The notes beneath the pieces were generated by a model. That model was not told the origin of the DNA, searched no databases, and saw only the letters and a program-made list of their open reading frames with translations. Shown piece by piece: positions 21,815 through 32,431 of a stretch of DNA of 64,000 nt. The stretch comes from Enoplolaimus lenunculus (lineage: Eukaryota; Nematoda; Enoplea; Enoplida; Thoracostomopsidae): the NCBI GenBank assembly GCA_030248215.1, contig JASANG010003322.1:51001-115000 (forward strand), written 5' to 3'. Position numbers and translations under genes: made by a program. The stretch's first letter is position 1, and each line of letters opens with the position of its first letter.

Positions 21815-21935
21815 TTAAACTAACTTAAGATGAATTAAATATAAATAACAGTCCGTAACCGAATACCAAAAGTTACCCTTTGGTAAAGGCAAAATGAACA
21901 TCGGTCTCTCTCTTGTTCGGGTCACTACAGTTGTT
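21815..21935. repeat. Family T repeat
   Basis: AACCGAATACCAAAAG at the left, TTGTTCGGGTCACTACAG at the right. A relative at 28,575-28,680 shares CCATAACCGAATAACAG and TTATTCGGGTCACCACAG. The inverted ends (CCGAATAA and TTATTCGG) suggest a small transposon. Confidence 0.45.
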
Positions 21936-22039
21936 GTGCTTATAGCACCTAACACCAGTTAGCGATAGGGTTTCAAACCAACTATCCATTACATTTTAGA
22001 CCATCCACTATGATGTAGTTGGACTTAGAATTGCGCTAT

Positions 22040-22205
22040 ACTCACCGCGCGTCGCCTCGAGTCACGATTAATTTTGTTTATTAAAAATGGCCGCACGCCA
22101 CCAAGTAGATTTTGGCTATATTTTCGTTAGCAACGCATAGCGGCGTACGGCGTCGTCAGGTGGCGTGCAGCGGCGTTCAACACAGTGAAGTATAGAGCAA
22201 CCCTT
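22040..22205. repeat. Family L repeat
   Basis: GCGCTATACTCACCGCGCG left, AGCGGCGTACGGCGTCGTC middle. GC-richer than its surroundings. Confidence 0.45.
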
Positions 22206-22268
22206 ATTAAACGACGAGCTGGTGATAAAAGCGACTTAAATAGTTTATGCTAAGCTAAAAGTATATAT

Positions 22269-22466
22269 CAGACTCAGGGCCGGAGCAGCCACCCCCCATA
22301 CCCCCCATCTGTGGGCCGCCACCCCTAATGCGACTCCCACCCTAACCGGTTGAAACAAAAACCCCTTAAGTTTTAAAATGCGTCTGGCGTCTCGCTAACC
22401 AGTTTGGGGCCCTCACCCTGGAATTTGGGGGGAGCCCGCACCCCTGCGTGCTCCGGCACTGATTAG
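22269..22466. mobile_element. Family J element
   Basis: CAGGGCCGGAGCAGCC left end, CGTGCTCCGGCACTGATT right end; these are near-perfect inverted repeats, the best pair of this family in the window. Confidence 0.65.
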
Positions 22467-22537
22467 TGCGGAAATTGGGTACAAACCTAACCGTTAATCA
22501 AAATATCTGTACTAAAGCTTTAAACTTTAAAGCAATC

Positions 22538-22703
22538 CGGGCCCGTAGCCAAGGAGGGAGGGCCAGTGGGGGCTGAGCCCTCCTGGAAAATTTTTGGCCC
22601 CCCCTAGAAAATTTTCAACCTTGCTTATCATTGAAAACCCTTGAATGCCCCACCTAAAAGATTTTTAGCCCCCCGCCCAGCAAGATGAGCTGGCTACAGG
22701 CCT
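22538..22703. mobile_element. Family A MITE, reverse orientation
   Basis: CGGGCCCGTAGCCAAGGAGG left, GAGCTGGCTACAGGCCTG right. Terminal repeats extend to about 12 bases. Confidence 0.75.
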
Positions 22704-23400
22704 GAAGCAATCAAACGCCGGCCGCCAATAACTATCTCAACGTGATGTTGAATTTGAATATATCATTTGAAATACCGTTTTAAGCTGAATAATTTTCAGT
22801 AATGAGCTGAAAAATACGTTAGCTAAGTATTTGCTTGCATCGAATATGCAATAGACGTTTTCTAGACGTGAAAACTAACCTATTAACCACTTAAACAGGC
22901 CGACAGGGTTCATAGGTAAAGCATTAAACGATGTGAAAGCTGATAAAAACGCATTTCGACCTAGTAAAAGTGAACCCAAATATCTTTATCAGTGTCTCAT
23001 GTGTTGCCGCTGGCTAAAGCTAAGACTTACCGGGAGCCGGTAACGAAAAAAGTGACTAAAATATTACGTCATAATAGAATTAGCCAATCGTTAACGAGTA
23101 TTTCAGTATGGCACTGCCATTGGCCGGACGAAATCAAATTTGAATTCGGCATTGGAGACTCTCGACCCTTGTCTTGTTTACACCCACAATATGCATTGAT
23201 AGAACCTTTAAAAGGACTACACCGGGGCATATATATACAGTTGTGTTCCACGATATAAACCTATCATTAGTGTAGTTGTCTAAACCGCCGGGTACAAAGA
23301 ACGTAAGAGATAAATCTATATATCACTATGTGGTTATGTTAGAAGAGTCGGCCATTAGGTGGGACAGCAACTGTTATAGCAGCTGAAACAAAGTCTGTAC
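22704..23400. other. Intronic sequence with one weak exon candidate
   Basis: A 25-base minus-strand segment at 23,032-23,056 has good sites (ATTTTAG and CCCG/GTAAGT) and an open phase 1 to 2 frame, but is too short to trust. Open frames on both strands at 22,990-23,258 show no homology. Confidence 0.3.
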
Positions 23401-23402
23401 TG

Positions 23403-23653
23403 TTGTTTTTTCTTTTCTTTTTTTGTTTTTCTTTTTTCTTTCATTCCATCTTTCTTGCGTTTCTTTCTTTTTTCTTTCTTCGTTTCACTTTTTTCTTTCT
23501 TTCTTTCTTTCTGTCTTTCTTTCTTTTTCTTTCTTTCTTTCTGTGTTTCTTTCTTTCTTTCTTTCTTTCTTTTTCTTTCTTTCTTTCTTTTTTTCTTTCT
23601 GTCTGTCTTTCTTTCTTTCCTTCTTTCTTTCTTTCTTTCTGTCTGTCTTTCCT

Positions 23654-23689
<36 letters not shown>

Positions 23690-23712
23690 TCCTTCTATCT
23701 TTCTTTCCAAAG
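23403..23712. repeat. 310-base polypyrimidine (TTTC)n tract
   Basis: Almost uninterrupted pyrimidine on the plus strand, mostly TTTC with occasional TGTC and TTCC. Five overlapping open frames here are artefacts of the repeat. On the transcribed strand this is a purine tract within a RIMBP intron, with triplex (H-DNA) potential. Confidence 0.9.
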
Positions 23713-23885
23713 AATATTTTCACAGAACAGCATTGTGGCGACCAATCTTAGCAAGCGAGAAATATTGTGAAAACATGATATGAGGATATGGGTTAAATTA
23801 ATTTTAAAACCTGTTAAAAACGTTAATATATTCTTGTCCTCATAAAAACCGTTCCGGGTTAAAGTATACTCACCCTGGTAAACAG

Positions 23886-24309
23886 GCGCTTAGCCAGCTC
23901 ACCTTGCTAGGCAGTCTGAAAATTATTCAGGAGGGGCATACAAGAGTTTTCGTTGACTTACAAGCAAGGTTGAAAATTTTCTAATGGGTGGCCAAAATTT
24001 TTAGAGGAGGACTGTGCCCTCCTGGCCCTTGGCTACAGGCCGCTGGTATACGCTCTTGTCTCTTTAATATCATTTTGGTTCTGTACGTGTGAGACAAGAA
24101 TCCCAAAGCCTGTTAAAGTGTCTATTTTCTCATTGCTACACGAACGTTGTCTGCGAGACCGTAGACACAGGGGGCCAAGTGTCTCAAAGCCCCCCATAAC
24201 AAATTTTTCTCGCCTAAGAAAATTTTCAACCTTGCTTGTAGTCATCGAAAACTCCTTGTATGCCCCTCCGGAAAAATATTTAGTCCCCCTATCAAGGGGC
24301 TACAGACCT
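23886..24309. mobile_element. Two family A MITEs in opposite orientation
   Basis: First copy 23,886-24,042 (TTAGCCAGCTCACCTTGC to TTGGCTACAGGCC). Second copy about 24,148-24,309, reversed, with TTTTCAACCTTGCTTG and a shortened end (AAGGGGCTACAGACC). Separated by about 100 bases. Confidence 0.65.
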
Positions 24310-24486
24310 TCTTTTTTTTGGGGGGAGAATATGCTGTGTATGCCTGGTCTTGTAAAACACCCCTTTTTCCATCTGTTTTTCATTCTCTAAATCGATAAAT
24401 TATTGATGTTAAACACGGTACAAGATATATTCTGCTGTCTACTTTTGGTTTGGGTTTATAGCCATGGGAAAGCCAGGGTGACTCAC

Positions 24487-24558
24487 TCAGCTTAGCTTCC
24501 TTCGATCGTGAGAACGTCGGCCTGCCGTGAGAAAAAAGTTTTCGCCTCGTGTGTAAAG
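24487..24558 (-). CDS. RIMBP: Probable RIMBP exon: basic linker
   Basis: 72 bases open in phase 1 to 1, matching the phase that leaves exon 24. Acceptor TTGCTATTAG, strong donor CTGA/GTGAGT. It would read LHTRRKLFSHGRPTFSRSKE then AKL. Composition suits the linker, but there is no homology to confirm it. Confidence 0.45.
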   Translation of the reverse strand, partial: LYTRGENFFLTAGRRSHDRRKLS

Positions 24559-24713
24559 CTAATAGCAAATCTTCGGATGATACTTGAAATTTTTTGGCAA
24601 GTTTTTTAAAATCAACGATAATCCTGGTTTACTGGCACGCTAGTAAAATGCTAAATCTCAGCTACGCCCCAGGGTGCCACTCTTGGCACCACAGATAAAT
24701 TCGACGGTAGGGG

Positions 24714-25506
24714 CGGGCCCGTAGCCAAGGGGGGGCAGGGGAGGCTCAGCCCCCTAGAAGCACTTTGCCCCCTTCCCCTCCCAGCAAGGTGACCTGGCTA
24801 CGGGCCTGGGTAGGGGTCAGGTTAGCAAATTCCCTTATGGAATCCAAACACCTTTGAAGTTGTACCTTCTCTCTGAATTTTGTTGGCATTCAGTAATCAA
24901 ACTCGAGCAAATATGGTCCCGTAGCCAAGTTGACGGGGCAGGGGGGGCTGAGCCCCCCTGAAAAATTTTGGCCTTCCTATAAGATTTTTAACTTTGCTTG
25001 TAACTCATTGAATACCTTTGAATGTCCCTCCTGAAATAGTTTTAACCCCCCCTAGCAAGGTGAGCTAGCTACGGACCTGAGCAAATACAAACAGGATATC
25101 AAACAAAGGAACCTATTAAGGTTATATACCGCGGTTAAGAAATATACATACGGTCCAATTTAACGGTGTATAACGAACCATTGGACCATGAACTACTGAC
25201 TTTGGAAATGGTAACATATGTTCATTAGGGGCAAAGGAAAACTAGCAGGACAGACATATTTCTTATGACCCACAACCGTGCCGACGTGGACGTAGCCAAG
25301 GCGGATGGATCAAGAGTCAAACCCCCTCCTTTGTGGTTACAGAGACTTTAACTCAGGACCGTATCCAGATGGCGGCTAGTGGTGCTCAGCCACTGGAAGA
25401 ATTTGAGCATCGTATAGAAAATTTTCAACCTTGCTTGTAAGTCATCGAACATCCTTGTATGCCTCTCCTGAAAAATGTTTAGCAAAGTGAGCTGGCTACT
25501 GGTCTG
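24714..25506. mobile_element. Cluster of family A MITEs, including a 95-bp deletion derivative
   Basis: 24,714-24,808 keeps both ends (GGGCCCGTAGCCAAGG and GGCTACGGGCCTG) but has lost the central block. 24,917-25,079 is full length. A fragment lies at 25,289-25,342, and 25,356-25,506 is full length with eroded left end. All four are in the same orientation. Confidence 0.65.
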
Positions 25507-25854
25507 TAATCACTGTATGGCTTAATGTATGGCTTAAAAAACCTCCCTTCAAAATTTTTATGATACCTGATCACACTTTTCAAAACCCTGGCTACACCCA
25601 CGAGTGCCGTGGAATTTGGGACGGCAGGCGCCTGAATCGAAAAAGCGACTGAAATATCAATTTTTAGACAGAAATGGCCATTTGTTAACGACGGTTTCAT
25701 AAAGCAGTGTCTTTACTTGACATTAAAAAGCCAGACGAACCTTTAGTGCCTGACGGCATAAAATGTGGCAAAAATCATTACAGTACGAAAAATACTGACA
25801 GCAGAATTATTGAGGGTCTGAAACCGCCAACCCCCTCCCAACAATTACGCCGCT

Positions 25855-25998
25855 GCTGATATTGTATATATATGCATATATATAATATATACACATATAT
25901 AATATATATCCATATATATTATTACCTGTATTACCTGTCCCTGCTAATATATAATATATATATAATATATATATATTATATATATTATATATATAAAC
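25855..25998. repeat. TA-rich microsatellite
   Basis: Alternating TATATA interrupted by ATTACCTGTATTACCTGTCC at 25,921-25,940. Confidence 0.75.
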
Positions 25999-26050
25999 GT
26001 CAAAGTCAGCAAAAAGTAGCACAAATTACCACTTTTAAAAACAAGTACCG

Positions 26051-26299
26051 TCAAATATCTAGAGGACTACAGACCAAAAGTCTGTGACAGTGGGTACCAA
26101 ACGCAGCAACATGAACTAAAACTGGCTTATGAACGGAAAAATTTGGCTTTAAGTACCACTCGGCGTCAAAGCCTACAATTTCTACGCCAAAAAAACCTCG
26201 ACGAGTTTCAATAATTATGGTTCTTTTAAGCTTAAACGTACAATGGTCATAATTCACAGCAACGTCACGTAAATATACAATTTTGTACCCAAAAACCAA
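26051..26299 (-). pseudogene. Exonuclease-like fragment (DEDD family motif I), isolated in a RIMBP intron
   Basis: An 82-codon open frame includes RRGFFGVEIVGFDAEWYLKP and HKPVLVHVAAFGTHCHRLLV. The string VGFDAEW, followed about 15 residues later by a hydrophobic strand, is how the Exo I motif and next beta strand of WRN or Mut-7 type 3'-5' exonucleases look. The later motifs (Exo II, Exo III) are absent nearby, and it is cut by a family A element on the high side. No RIMBP phase relation. It is probably a fragment of a gene or of an unidentified element; the assignment rests on one motif. Confidence 0.3.
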
Positions 26300-26334
26300 A
26301 AACGCTAAAATAGCAACAATCCCAACAGTAGCAA

Positions 26335-26498
26335 CGGGTTCGTGTAGCCGAGATGGGGATCAGCCTCCGAGTGGAAAATTTTTTTCTACCCTAGAAAATT
26401 TTCAACCTTGCTTGTAAAGTCAACGAAAACCCTTTGTATGCACCTCCTGAAAATCTTTTAGACCCCCTGTCTTAGCAAGGTGAACTGGCTACGGGCGT
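26335..26498. mobile_element. Family A MITE, reverse orientation
   Basis: Ends GGGTTCGTGTAGCCG and GAACTGGCTACGGGC. It directly follows the exonuclease-like fragment. Confidence 0.65.
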
Positions 26499-26689
26499 GA
26501 GTAGCAACTGTCGTTTTAGTAGGAAAAGGTATACTCAAATGTGTATAGAACCTATCATCAGTTAGTTACAGTAAAAAAACAAGGTTGCCGGTTGGCACCC
26601 TAGGCACCCCTGTTCCGCGTATCTGGGGAACATATATTAGTCGAACGGGTTTTGAAACAAAACCAATATTGTCATATTTGATACTGCGA

Positions 26690-26850
26690 CAATTCGTCGA
26701 TCGACAACTTGTAACCCGAAATTTCATTGACTCGACAATTCGTCACGAATCATTATACTTAGGCTTATTCTTACGGTTAGGATTACGCTTAGGATTGTAC
26801 TTAGATTTAATAACTGGCTTACGGTTACCGTTGCCAGACAACGTAGATTT
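26690..26850. repeat. Family K repeat
   Basis: GACAATTCGTCGATCGACAA, then GACTCGACAATTCGTCACG and a TTAGGCTTATTCTTACGG core. Confidence 0.5.
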
Positions 26851-27148
26851 TTTGTTATATTTATTCATCAATCATTAGTTGCTTATAGAAGTGCTATAGA
26901 CAAAGATTCTACTCAAATTATAACTAATTTGTGTGGAAATGTAATTAATTTAATAATTTAACCATACTATCTATCACATATATAAACAAGCCGAAAATAT
27001 ACATACACCGCACAATTTCAACCCATATTAGTTCAAAAATTGACCTAATGTACTTTATGACTCAAAAAATCACAGATGGCAGAGGCCATATTCCTTTCTT
27101 AAAAAAATAAATATAACACAAAAAGGAATAAATAAATATATAAATATA

Positions 27149-27358
27149 TACACTACAAAAAATGGTGAGTCAAATTGACTGTCTCCTAAATAGGCTTTTT
27201 GAGATTACACAAACTGAGTCAAATTCTACTCCGCCAGAGTCAAACGTGTGACTCAGTGAGTCGAATTAGACTCTGGCGGAGTCGAATTTGACTCAATTTG
27301 CGTAGTCTCGAAAAGCCTATTTCGGAGAGTCAATTGGACTCCCCATTTTTTGCTGTAT
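27149..27358. mobile_element. Family B foldback MITE, full length
   Basis: Left TACACTACAAAAAATGGTGA, right CCCCATTTTTTGCTGTATA. Canonical TGAGTCA or TGACTCA occurs at about 27,165, 27,205, 27,249 and 27,289. A TA microsatellite follows immediately, perhaps expanded from the TA target. Confidence 0.7.
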
Positions 27359-27404
27359 ATATACACATATATATATATACATATATATGTATAAAAATAT
27401 ATAT

Positions 27405-28020
27405 GTAAGCTTTAATGAAAGCTCATTGAATTGTCGACATATGGTATGCGCAATACAACCAAAATTATCGCGAATTTTTCTGGTCAATGTTGAATTTGAC
27501 ATAAATTATTAAATATTAATATTTTTTCAAGCAAAGCTTAAACAAGTAACCTAAAAATTCAATACCCTCAGCTGATTGATTTAAGTACAACTTTTAAGCC
27601 AGTTTTTAAGCAATTTTTTAATTATCAAATGCTACCATTTTTGGCTAATTTTAACTCATAAATGGCCATAGTTTGATTGTTTGAAATCCTATAGCGAACT
27701 GGTTAAATACTATAGAAATTTTTAGAATACGACTCCAAACAGCAAACATCACGTTTGCTTAGGCAAAAATCATATCGCGAATTTATCATTTATTGTCATT
27801 TTCAAAAAAAACCAAATTCTCAAATGTATAATGCACCTGGGTGGGATTTTGAATTTAACTCAGTGAGTGAGTGTCTCTTCCCCACAATCCTCTAAAAAGA
27901 CCTATATTCTCAACTCTGGGTAGCATCTAGCTTACCAGTCGTAGGGTAAGAATAAACGCGAAAAATGGGCCAAAACATTCGAATCACCATTTACTTGCTG
28001 GCTTTTGATTAACAATCATT
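27405..28020. other. Intronic sequence
   Basis: Contains a partial family F end (ATCCTATAGCGAACTGG) at about 27,686. No exon recognised. Confidence 0.35.
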
Positions 28021-28024
28021 TTCA

Positions 28025-28178
28025 GGTCAGTAGCCAGCTCACCGTGCGTAAGCCGCTAACAAATTTTCAGGACTGGTATACAAGAATTTTCAACGACTCT
28101 ACAAGCAAGGTTGAAAATTTTCTAGGAGGGGCCACAATTTTTCATGGAAGAGCTGAGCATCCTGGCTCGCCTTGGCAT
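28025..28178. mobile_element. Family A MITE
   Basis: CAGTAGCCAGCTCACCGTGC left end; right end eroded (GGCTCGCCTTGGC). It lies about 100 bases downstream of the exon 24 donor. Confidence 0.6.
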
Positions 28179-28279
28179 ATCACCAGCCGGCAAAAGGTTC
28201 TACATACATGTAAGACCACGGACAATATACAGTATCTGGGGATGGCGATAGTTTCTATGGCAATAGATCATATGCTTAC

Positions 28280-28371
28280 GTATTCGAGGCAGTGTCAAAT
28301 CGCCCAAGCTTCCAAATCCATAGATTCCATATCCGCCATTCCCATATAATAATTCTTCTTCGGCACTGTGG
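28280..28371 (-). CDS. RIMBP: RIMBP exon 24: acidic then Gly/Tyr-rich linker
   Basis: 92 bases, phase 2 to 1, acceptor TTATTTCAG, donor ATAC/GTAAGC. It reads HSAEEELLYGNGGYGIYGF then GSLGDLTLPRI. The EEELLYG string resembles the EEELYSE segment that precedes SH3-II in vertebrate RIMBP2. Phase fits exon 23. Confidence 0.75.
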
Positions 28372-28574
28372 CTGAAATAAAACTAACAGTAACCCGTGAT
28401 TGCACACATATGCAACTCTCGTAACGTATAAAGCGTACTTAACTTTTGAAAGTCACATTCCAAAGTATAACCTTGCATTATCGCTCAAGCTTTTGATGCA
28501 ATGCAAAAAACGTTTAATTCAACGGATAGTTGCAATACCAGATATATCAGTAACGAAGAAGGGTGGCAGAGAGC

Positions 28575-28680
28575 GGGTTGAAAATAAATAACAATCCATA
28601 ACCGAATAACAGGGGGATATCCCTCTGGAGAGGCCAAATAAAAATCAGCCCCCCCTTCTTATTCGGGTCACCACAGTACT
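28575..28680. repeat. Family T repeat
   Basis: Second, shorter copy of the repeat at 21.8 kb, with GGGGGATATCCCTCTGG inside. Confidence 0.4.
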
Positions 28681-28857
28681 GGGTTTTATTTAATGAATTT
28701 TTGCACTCAATGAAAATCAGTACATTACATGACTAAACTTAAAAAGTTTCGCTGTTTTTCGGTCAATTGCCAGCCAGCCGGCAATTGCTCGAAATTATCG
28801 TTGGATTTAAAAAAATTTCATATTTAAGCTTCTCACGTCCTCTTAATCTATTTTCAG

Positions 28858-29050
28858 CCCATGTAAAGATCAGGGGCGGAGCGTTTTGCTGTGGGACTTG
28901 AAAAGAGTAAGCTTAAGCTTTAAACTAATTTTTTTGCTTGGCTTAGGCTTAGGCTTAGGCTTAGGCTTAGGAATATGCTCATTCTTACGCTTAGGCTTAG
29001 GCTCGGGAATATGGTTATAATACTGTTTCGCCCCTATTCTTAACATTGGC
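28858..29050. mobile_element. Family D element
   Basis: GCCCATGTAAAGATCAGGGG left, CGCCCCTATTCTTAACATTGG right, inverted with mismatches. Core of five TTAGGC units after GCTTAAGCTTTAAACTAATT. Confidence 0.7.
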
Positions 29051-29404
29051 GATCTATTCACATCGAAATGTGGATTTTTAGAAAATTTGATTTGTTTCTG
29101 TCTGAAAACTATTAATAATATTGGTCTGCTGAAAAGATATTTAAAATGTATAATGTTAGCAAGGTTACTATAGATTTTTGGAAATTAATAGTCATGAAAC
29201 AAAACGTAAGCATTACATTAAAAATTCTTAACTAATTTAAGCCCAAGTCTCCATTGGAGTTCGACGTTAATACTTGTTCAGTTAAGGGTAACTTGCCTAT
29301 CAGGGGGTTACGCAGACCGATTCTAGTAAAAATTAAGCAACATTTAGGACAGCTGTGATTGAAAAGGATCTAACAGCATCCTAGGGCCTATTAAACAATC
29401 TAAC

Positions 29405-29500
29405 TATAATCTTAAGCGTTATCTAAGCCGAAACCTAAGCCTAAGCAAAATGATGAGCGACGAACTAACGAGTCGATGGGACAAGTCGTCGGCGTCGACC
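29405..29500. repeat. Family K repeat fragment
   Basis: CCTAAGCCTAAGC followed by GATGAGCGACGAACTAACGA and CAAGTCGTCGGCGTCGACC. Confidence 0.4.
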
Positions 29501-29523
29501 GATTTAGAGTCACGCCATGAGTA

Positions 29524-29730
29524 AAGCCTTGTTCACATTCGCAAGTTATTGCAGCGAGAAACTTGCATCTCCAATTTGTGCGTGCAATTTTTGTTACGAG
29601 ACTTTTTCGTAAATCACGCAGCAGTAAGTTGCAGCTTCAAATTCTCGCAGCAAAATGTTGCATTGTGCAAGTTGTGGTATTGCAAGTAATCGTTGCGAAA
29701 ACTTGCACGTGTGAATATAGCTTAATATTC
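29524..29730. mobile_element. Family S inverted-repeat element
   Basis: Left CCTTGTTCACATTCGCAAGT, right ACTTGCACGTGTGAATATAG, imperfect inverted ends of about 22 bases. Inside, GTTGCAG and CTTGCA words recur. Single copy here, 69 bases from the exon 23 donor. Confidence 0.5.
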
Positions 29731-29798
29731 TCAAATGTGTATAACAGCTACTTAGTATCCTTGTTCTTGCCAAATGGCTTGTAATATCTCAGGCTTAC

Positions 29799-30066
29799 CT
29801 TCTTCTGCGTGCCGCATCGCGACGCAACGCTAAGCGACGCCGCCACGGCGCGACTTCACGTCGCTCATAGTCCGACTCAGTGCCGCTCAGAGTCGCACCA
29901 CCGTCGCTTAGCGTTGCGTAGCGTCGTCGGCCGGCGAAATAGCCGCCAGAGCGCCGGCCGGACAAGCCGTACTGAAGCCGTCGCCTGCGACTACGCGACG
30001 CAAACGCTGAGGCATCTGCCCATGAAGTGGTTGCGTTGCTGTATTCGTCTGACCGATACGGAGCGC
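29799..30066 (-). CDS. RIMBP: RIMBP exon 23: GC-rich, Arg-rich linker
   Basis: 268 bases, phase 1 to 2, acceptor ATTTTTAG, donor AG/GTAAGC. It reads APYRSDEYSNATTSWADASA, then FASRSRRRRLQYGLSGRRSG, a Thr/Ser/Asp patch (ATLSDGGATLSGTESDYERR) and a basic end. Base composition is far GC-richer than the surrounding introns, and CGC/CGT/CGA Arg codons dominate. Vertebrate RIMBPs carry comparable charged Ser/Arg stretches before SH3-II. The clusters of Arg could act as a basic binding patch; that is inference. Confidence 0.83.
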
Positions 30067-30913
30067 CTAAAAATATTAGGCAATACAGCACATTTACTGG
30101 TCAAATTTCTCTAGATATCACATACGAATCATTGGGAAACATCCTAATTACAATACAACTTATAACAAACGCTAAATTAAATAAAACTTGAACTAAAATT
30201 TAAAAAGTCAATCTGTAGACGTTAAACTAAAGCCAGAGCCGTCACACAAATAGCTGGATGCGTAAACCTAAAAAAGTTTTAAACCTTAATTTAGGTTAAC
30301 TTTGGGTTCACGGCCTGAACCTAAACCGATATTAAGTATTAAGGTATTAAGTGATATTTTGCCCTCATTAACAACTTACACAAAAATACTTGCCGCTTTG
30401 CGGGCGGATGTACTACGGGCACCGTAGGGTGACGGTATACATACAAAGAATTGTCTTTTAAATTTCAAGGCTCATACGCTCTTAAATTTTCAAGACTAAA
30501 ATATCGGCCAATATCATTTAGAGGGACGCAACAGTAGTATAAGCATATTGCTAAGCCTAAGCATCAGCGTTAAGATAAACCTATAACTTAGCTTAAACCA
30601 AAGAAAAATTAGTCTAAAGCTTAATCTTGCTTATAAAGCTCAGAAATTTGTGTCTCAAATGGTTAAGACATAGGCGTTTTGTATACTCAAAACAATCACT
30701 ATTGTTAATTTATAACAAACAAAATTCTTCTTTTCAAGAAATAGTTGTCTTATATTCAAGAACTAATTTTCTGATTTTAATACATGTACAAGCATATACT
30801 GTCTGCGTAAGCTGTTATAATATTTTAGAACTAAACCGATGTGTACGCATAAACCTAACCCTAATCTGAATGAAAGCATCCTAATGAGCTGTGTATGAGC
30901 TATACATGGTTAC
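30067..30913. other. RIMBP intron 22
   Basis: Holds a family D fragment at about 30,520-30,628 (AGCCTAAGC and TTAGTCTAAAGCTTAATC). Otherwise unremarkable. Confidence 0.4.
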
Positions 30914-31042
30914 CTGTTTGTGGATTGACCACCGGCAATGCACGGGTTCCAATCATTGATACACCTGTAGAGTCGCTAAACACGCCAGACGAAGTGACCG
31001 GCTGAAATTGAGCTGGAGTTATCACATACGTTGGTTGAGTAC
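30914..31042 (-). CDS. RIMBP: RIMBP exon 22: linker
   Basis: 129 bases, phase 1 to 1, acceptor TTTTTTTAG, donor ACAG/GTAACC. It reads TQPTYVITPAQFQPVTSSG and VFSDSTGVSMIGTRALPVV then NPQT. Disordered linker, supported by phase and splice sites. Confidence 0.83.
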
Positions 31043-31098
31043 CTAAAAAAATTAAAGCTAAAATTTAAAATTGAACTTTTATTATAGCGACGCAGGAA

Positions 31099-31386
31099 CG
31101 GGTCCATAGCTAAGGGGTGGGCTTGGGGTGGGAGTTCAGCCTTTTTTCGAAAAATATTGACAGCAACTAGAAAATTTGCAACCTTGCTTGTAAGTCAACG
31201 AAAACCATTGTATGCCGCTACTGAAAAGTTTTCAGCCCCCCAAAGAAAGATGAGCTGGCTACGGGCCTGTGCAGGAAGGAACGAATTTTTAACTGTAACA
31301 TTTTAAAAGAAATTAAAATCAAATACCACTAACGCTTCTCCTGAAAAATCTTCAGCCCTCCCTAGCAAGATGAGCTGGCTACGGGC
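31099..31386. mobile_element. Family A MITE plus a half copy
   Basis: 31,099-31,269 is full length, reversed. 31,334-31,386 is only the last 50 bases (CTAGCAAGATGAGCTGGC then TACGGGC). Confidence 0.65.
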
Positions 31387-31699
31387 AAACTACAACTATA
31401 GGAATGTTCGAAATATCGAAATATTTGCTAAACACTACTTAAAAAGTATAAAATACATTTTGTTTTGACGCCAGAATATCCAACATCCACTACTGACTTA
31501 CAATTTTTACTGGGATTCAAAAAACTGGTTTCAATTTGGTTTCTTAAATTTTATTGGCCATTTGGGTTAAGTCGAAATACACAAAAGCCATGTGTATAGC
31601 CAGAATTTTGGAAAAGGGTGCTAGGGTTACATTATATTAAATTTTCGAGGGGTCCGTTATTTTGTTGTCCCCCTGGTTATAAATTTGACACAAACCTAA

Positions 31700-31895
31700 G
31701 CCCATGTAAAGATCAGGGGCGGAGAACGTTTTTCTGTGAGACTACAATACAGTAAGCTTATGCTTTAGATTAATTTTTTGCTTGGCTTAGGCTTCGGCTT
31801 AGAGACATGCTCATTTTTACGCTTAGGCTCAGGTTTAGGCTTAGGCTTAGGAATACGCTTTATAATACTGTTCCGCCCATGTTCTTTACATTGGC
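31700..31895. mobile_element. Family D element abutting the exon 21 donor
   Basis: GCCCATGTAAAGATCAGGGG left, CCCATGTTCTTTACATTGGC right, about 16 bases of near-perfect inverted repeat, TTAGGC-type core. The right end stops at the sixth base of the intron. Confidence 0.7.
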
Positions 31896-31901
31896 ACAAA
31901 C

Positions 31902-32096
31902 CTGATACATCTGCGGCTGACTGCACAGGCATTGAAGTTCCAGCAATGGTCCCAGGGATAGATCCGGTTCCTATCGGAAACGGCAACGCCGCGCAGCTGA
32001 CTATAGTGCTAGTCGGCACGTATGATGACGCTAATTGATTATGCTTATTCAAATAGCTGTTATCCATCTGTAGTAACGTTGGTTTGTTGCCAGCGC
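31902..32096 (-). CDS. RIMBP: RIMBP exon 21: linker
   Basis: 195 bases, phase 1 to 1, acceptor TTTTTTCAG, donor TCAG/GTTTGT. It reads AGNKPTLLQMDNSYLNKHN, QLASSYVPTSTIVSCAALP, FPIGTGSIPGTIAGTSMPV and QSAADVS. A family D element starts seven bases into the next intron, immediately after the six-base donor sequence. Confidence 0.82.
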
Positions 32097-32431
32097 CTGA
32101 AAAAAAGAAACAAATAACCATTCGAAATCAAAAATGTAACTGAAAGAATTAAAAAATGTTAAATTTTCAAGTTATTCAAAATAAAGATTTCACCCCTAAA
32201 GGTTAAGGCTTGGGGTTACTGTAGGGACCAAAAAGAGACGGTGGAGGTATTAAACGGGTATCCTCATTTTATGTCCCAATCAATAATAATCTGTATCGAG
32301 AATCCCAGTTCATTAGTGGATAGTGTCCTAAGAGGCTATACAAGAGACCAAAGCAGAACAATACTCTAGACTGTTCGAAATTATGTGACAGACACTCAGA
32401 CAACTCGCGTGAACTTTCAAAAATATGGCGC
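32097..32431. other. Intron 20, unique part
   Basis: No family recognised. It separates the exon 21 acceptor from the 64-bp array. Confidence 0.35.

Noticed and set aside
23355-23783. Long Lys/Arg/Glu and Ser/Phe/Leu open frames
   Set aside because: All derive from the (TTTC)n tract; several overlapping frames on both strands are stop-free for that reason alone.
29809-30114. Plus-strand open frame over the GC-rich segment at 29.8-30.1 kb
   Set aside because: It is the shadow of RIMBP exon 23, whose minus-strand frame has both splice sites and fits the gene's phase.
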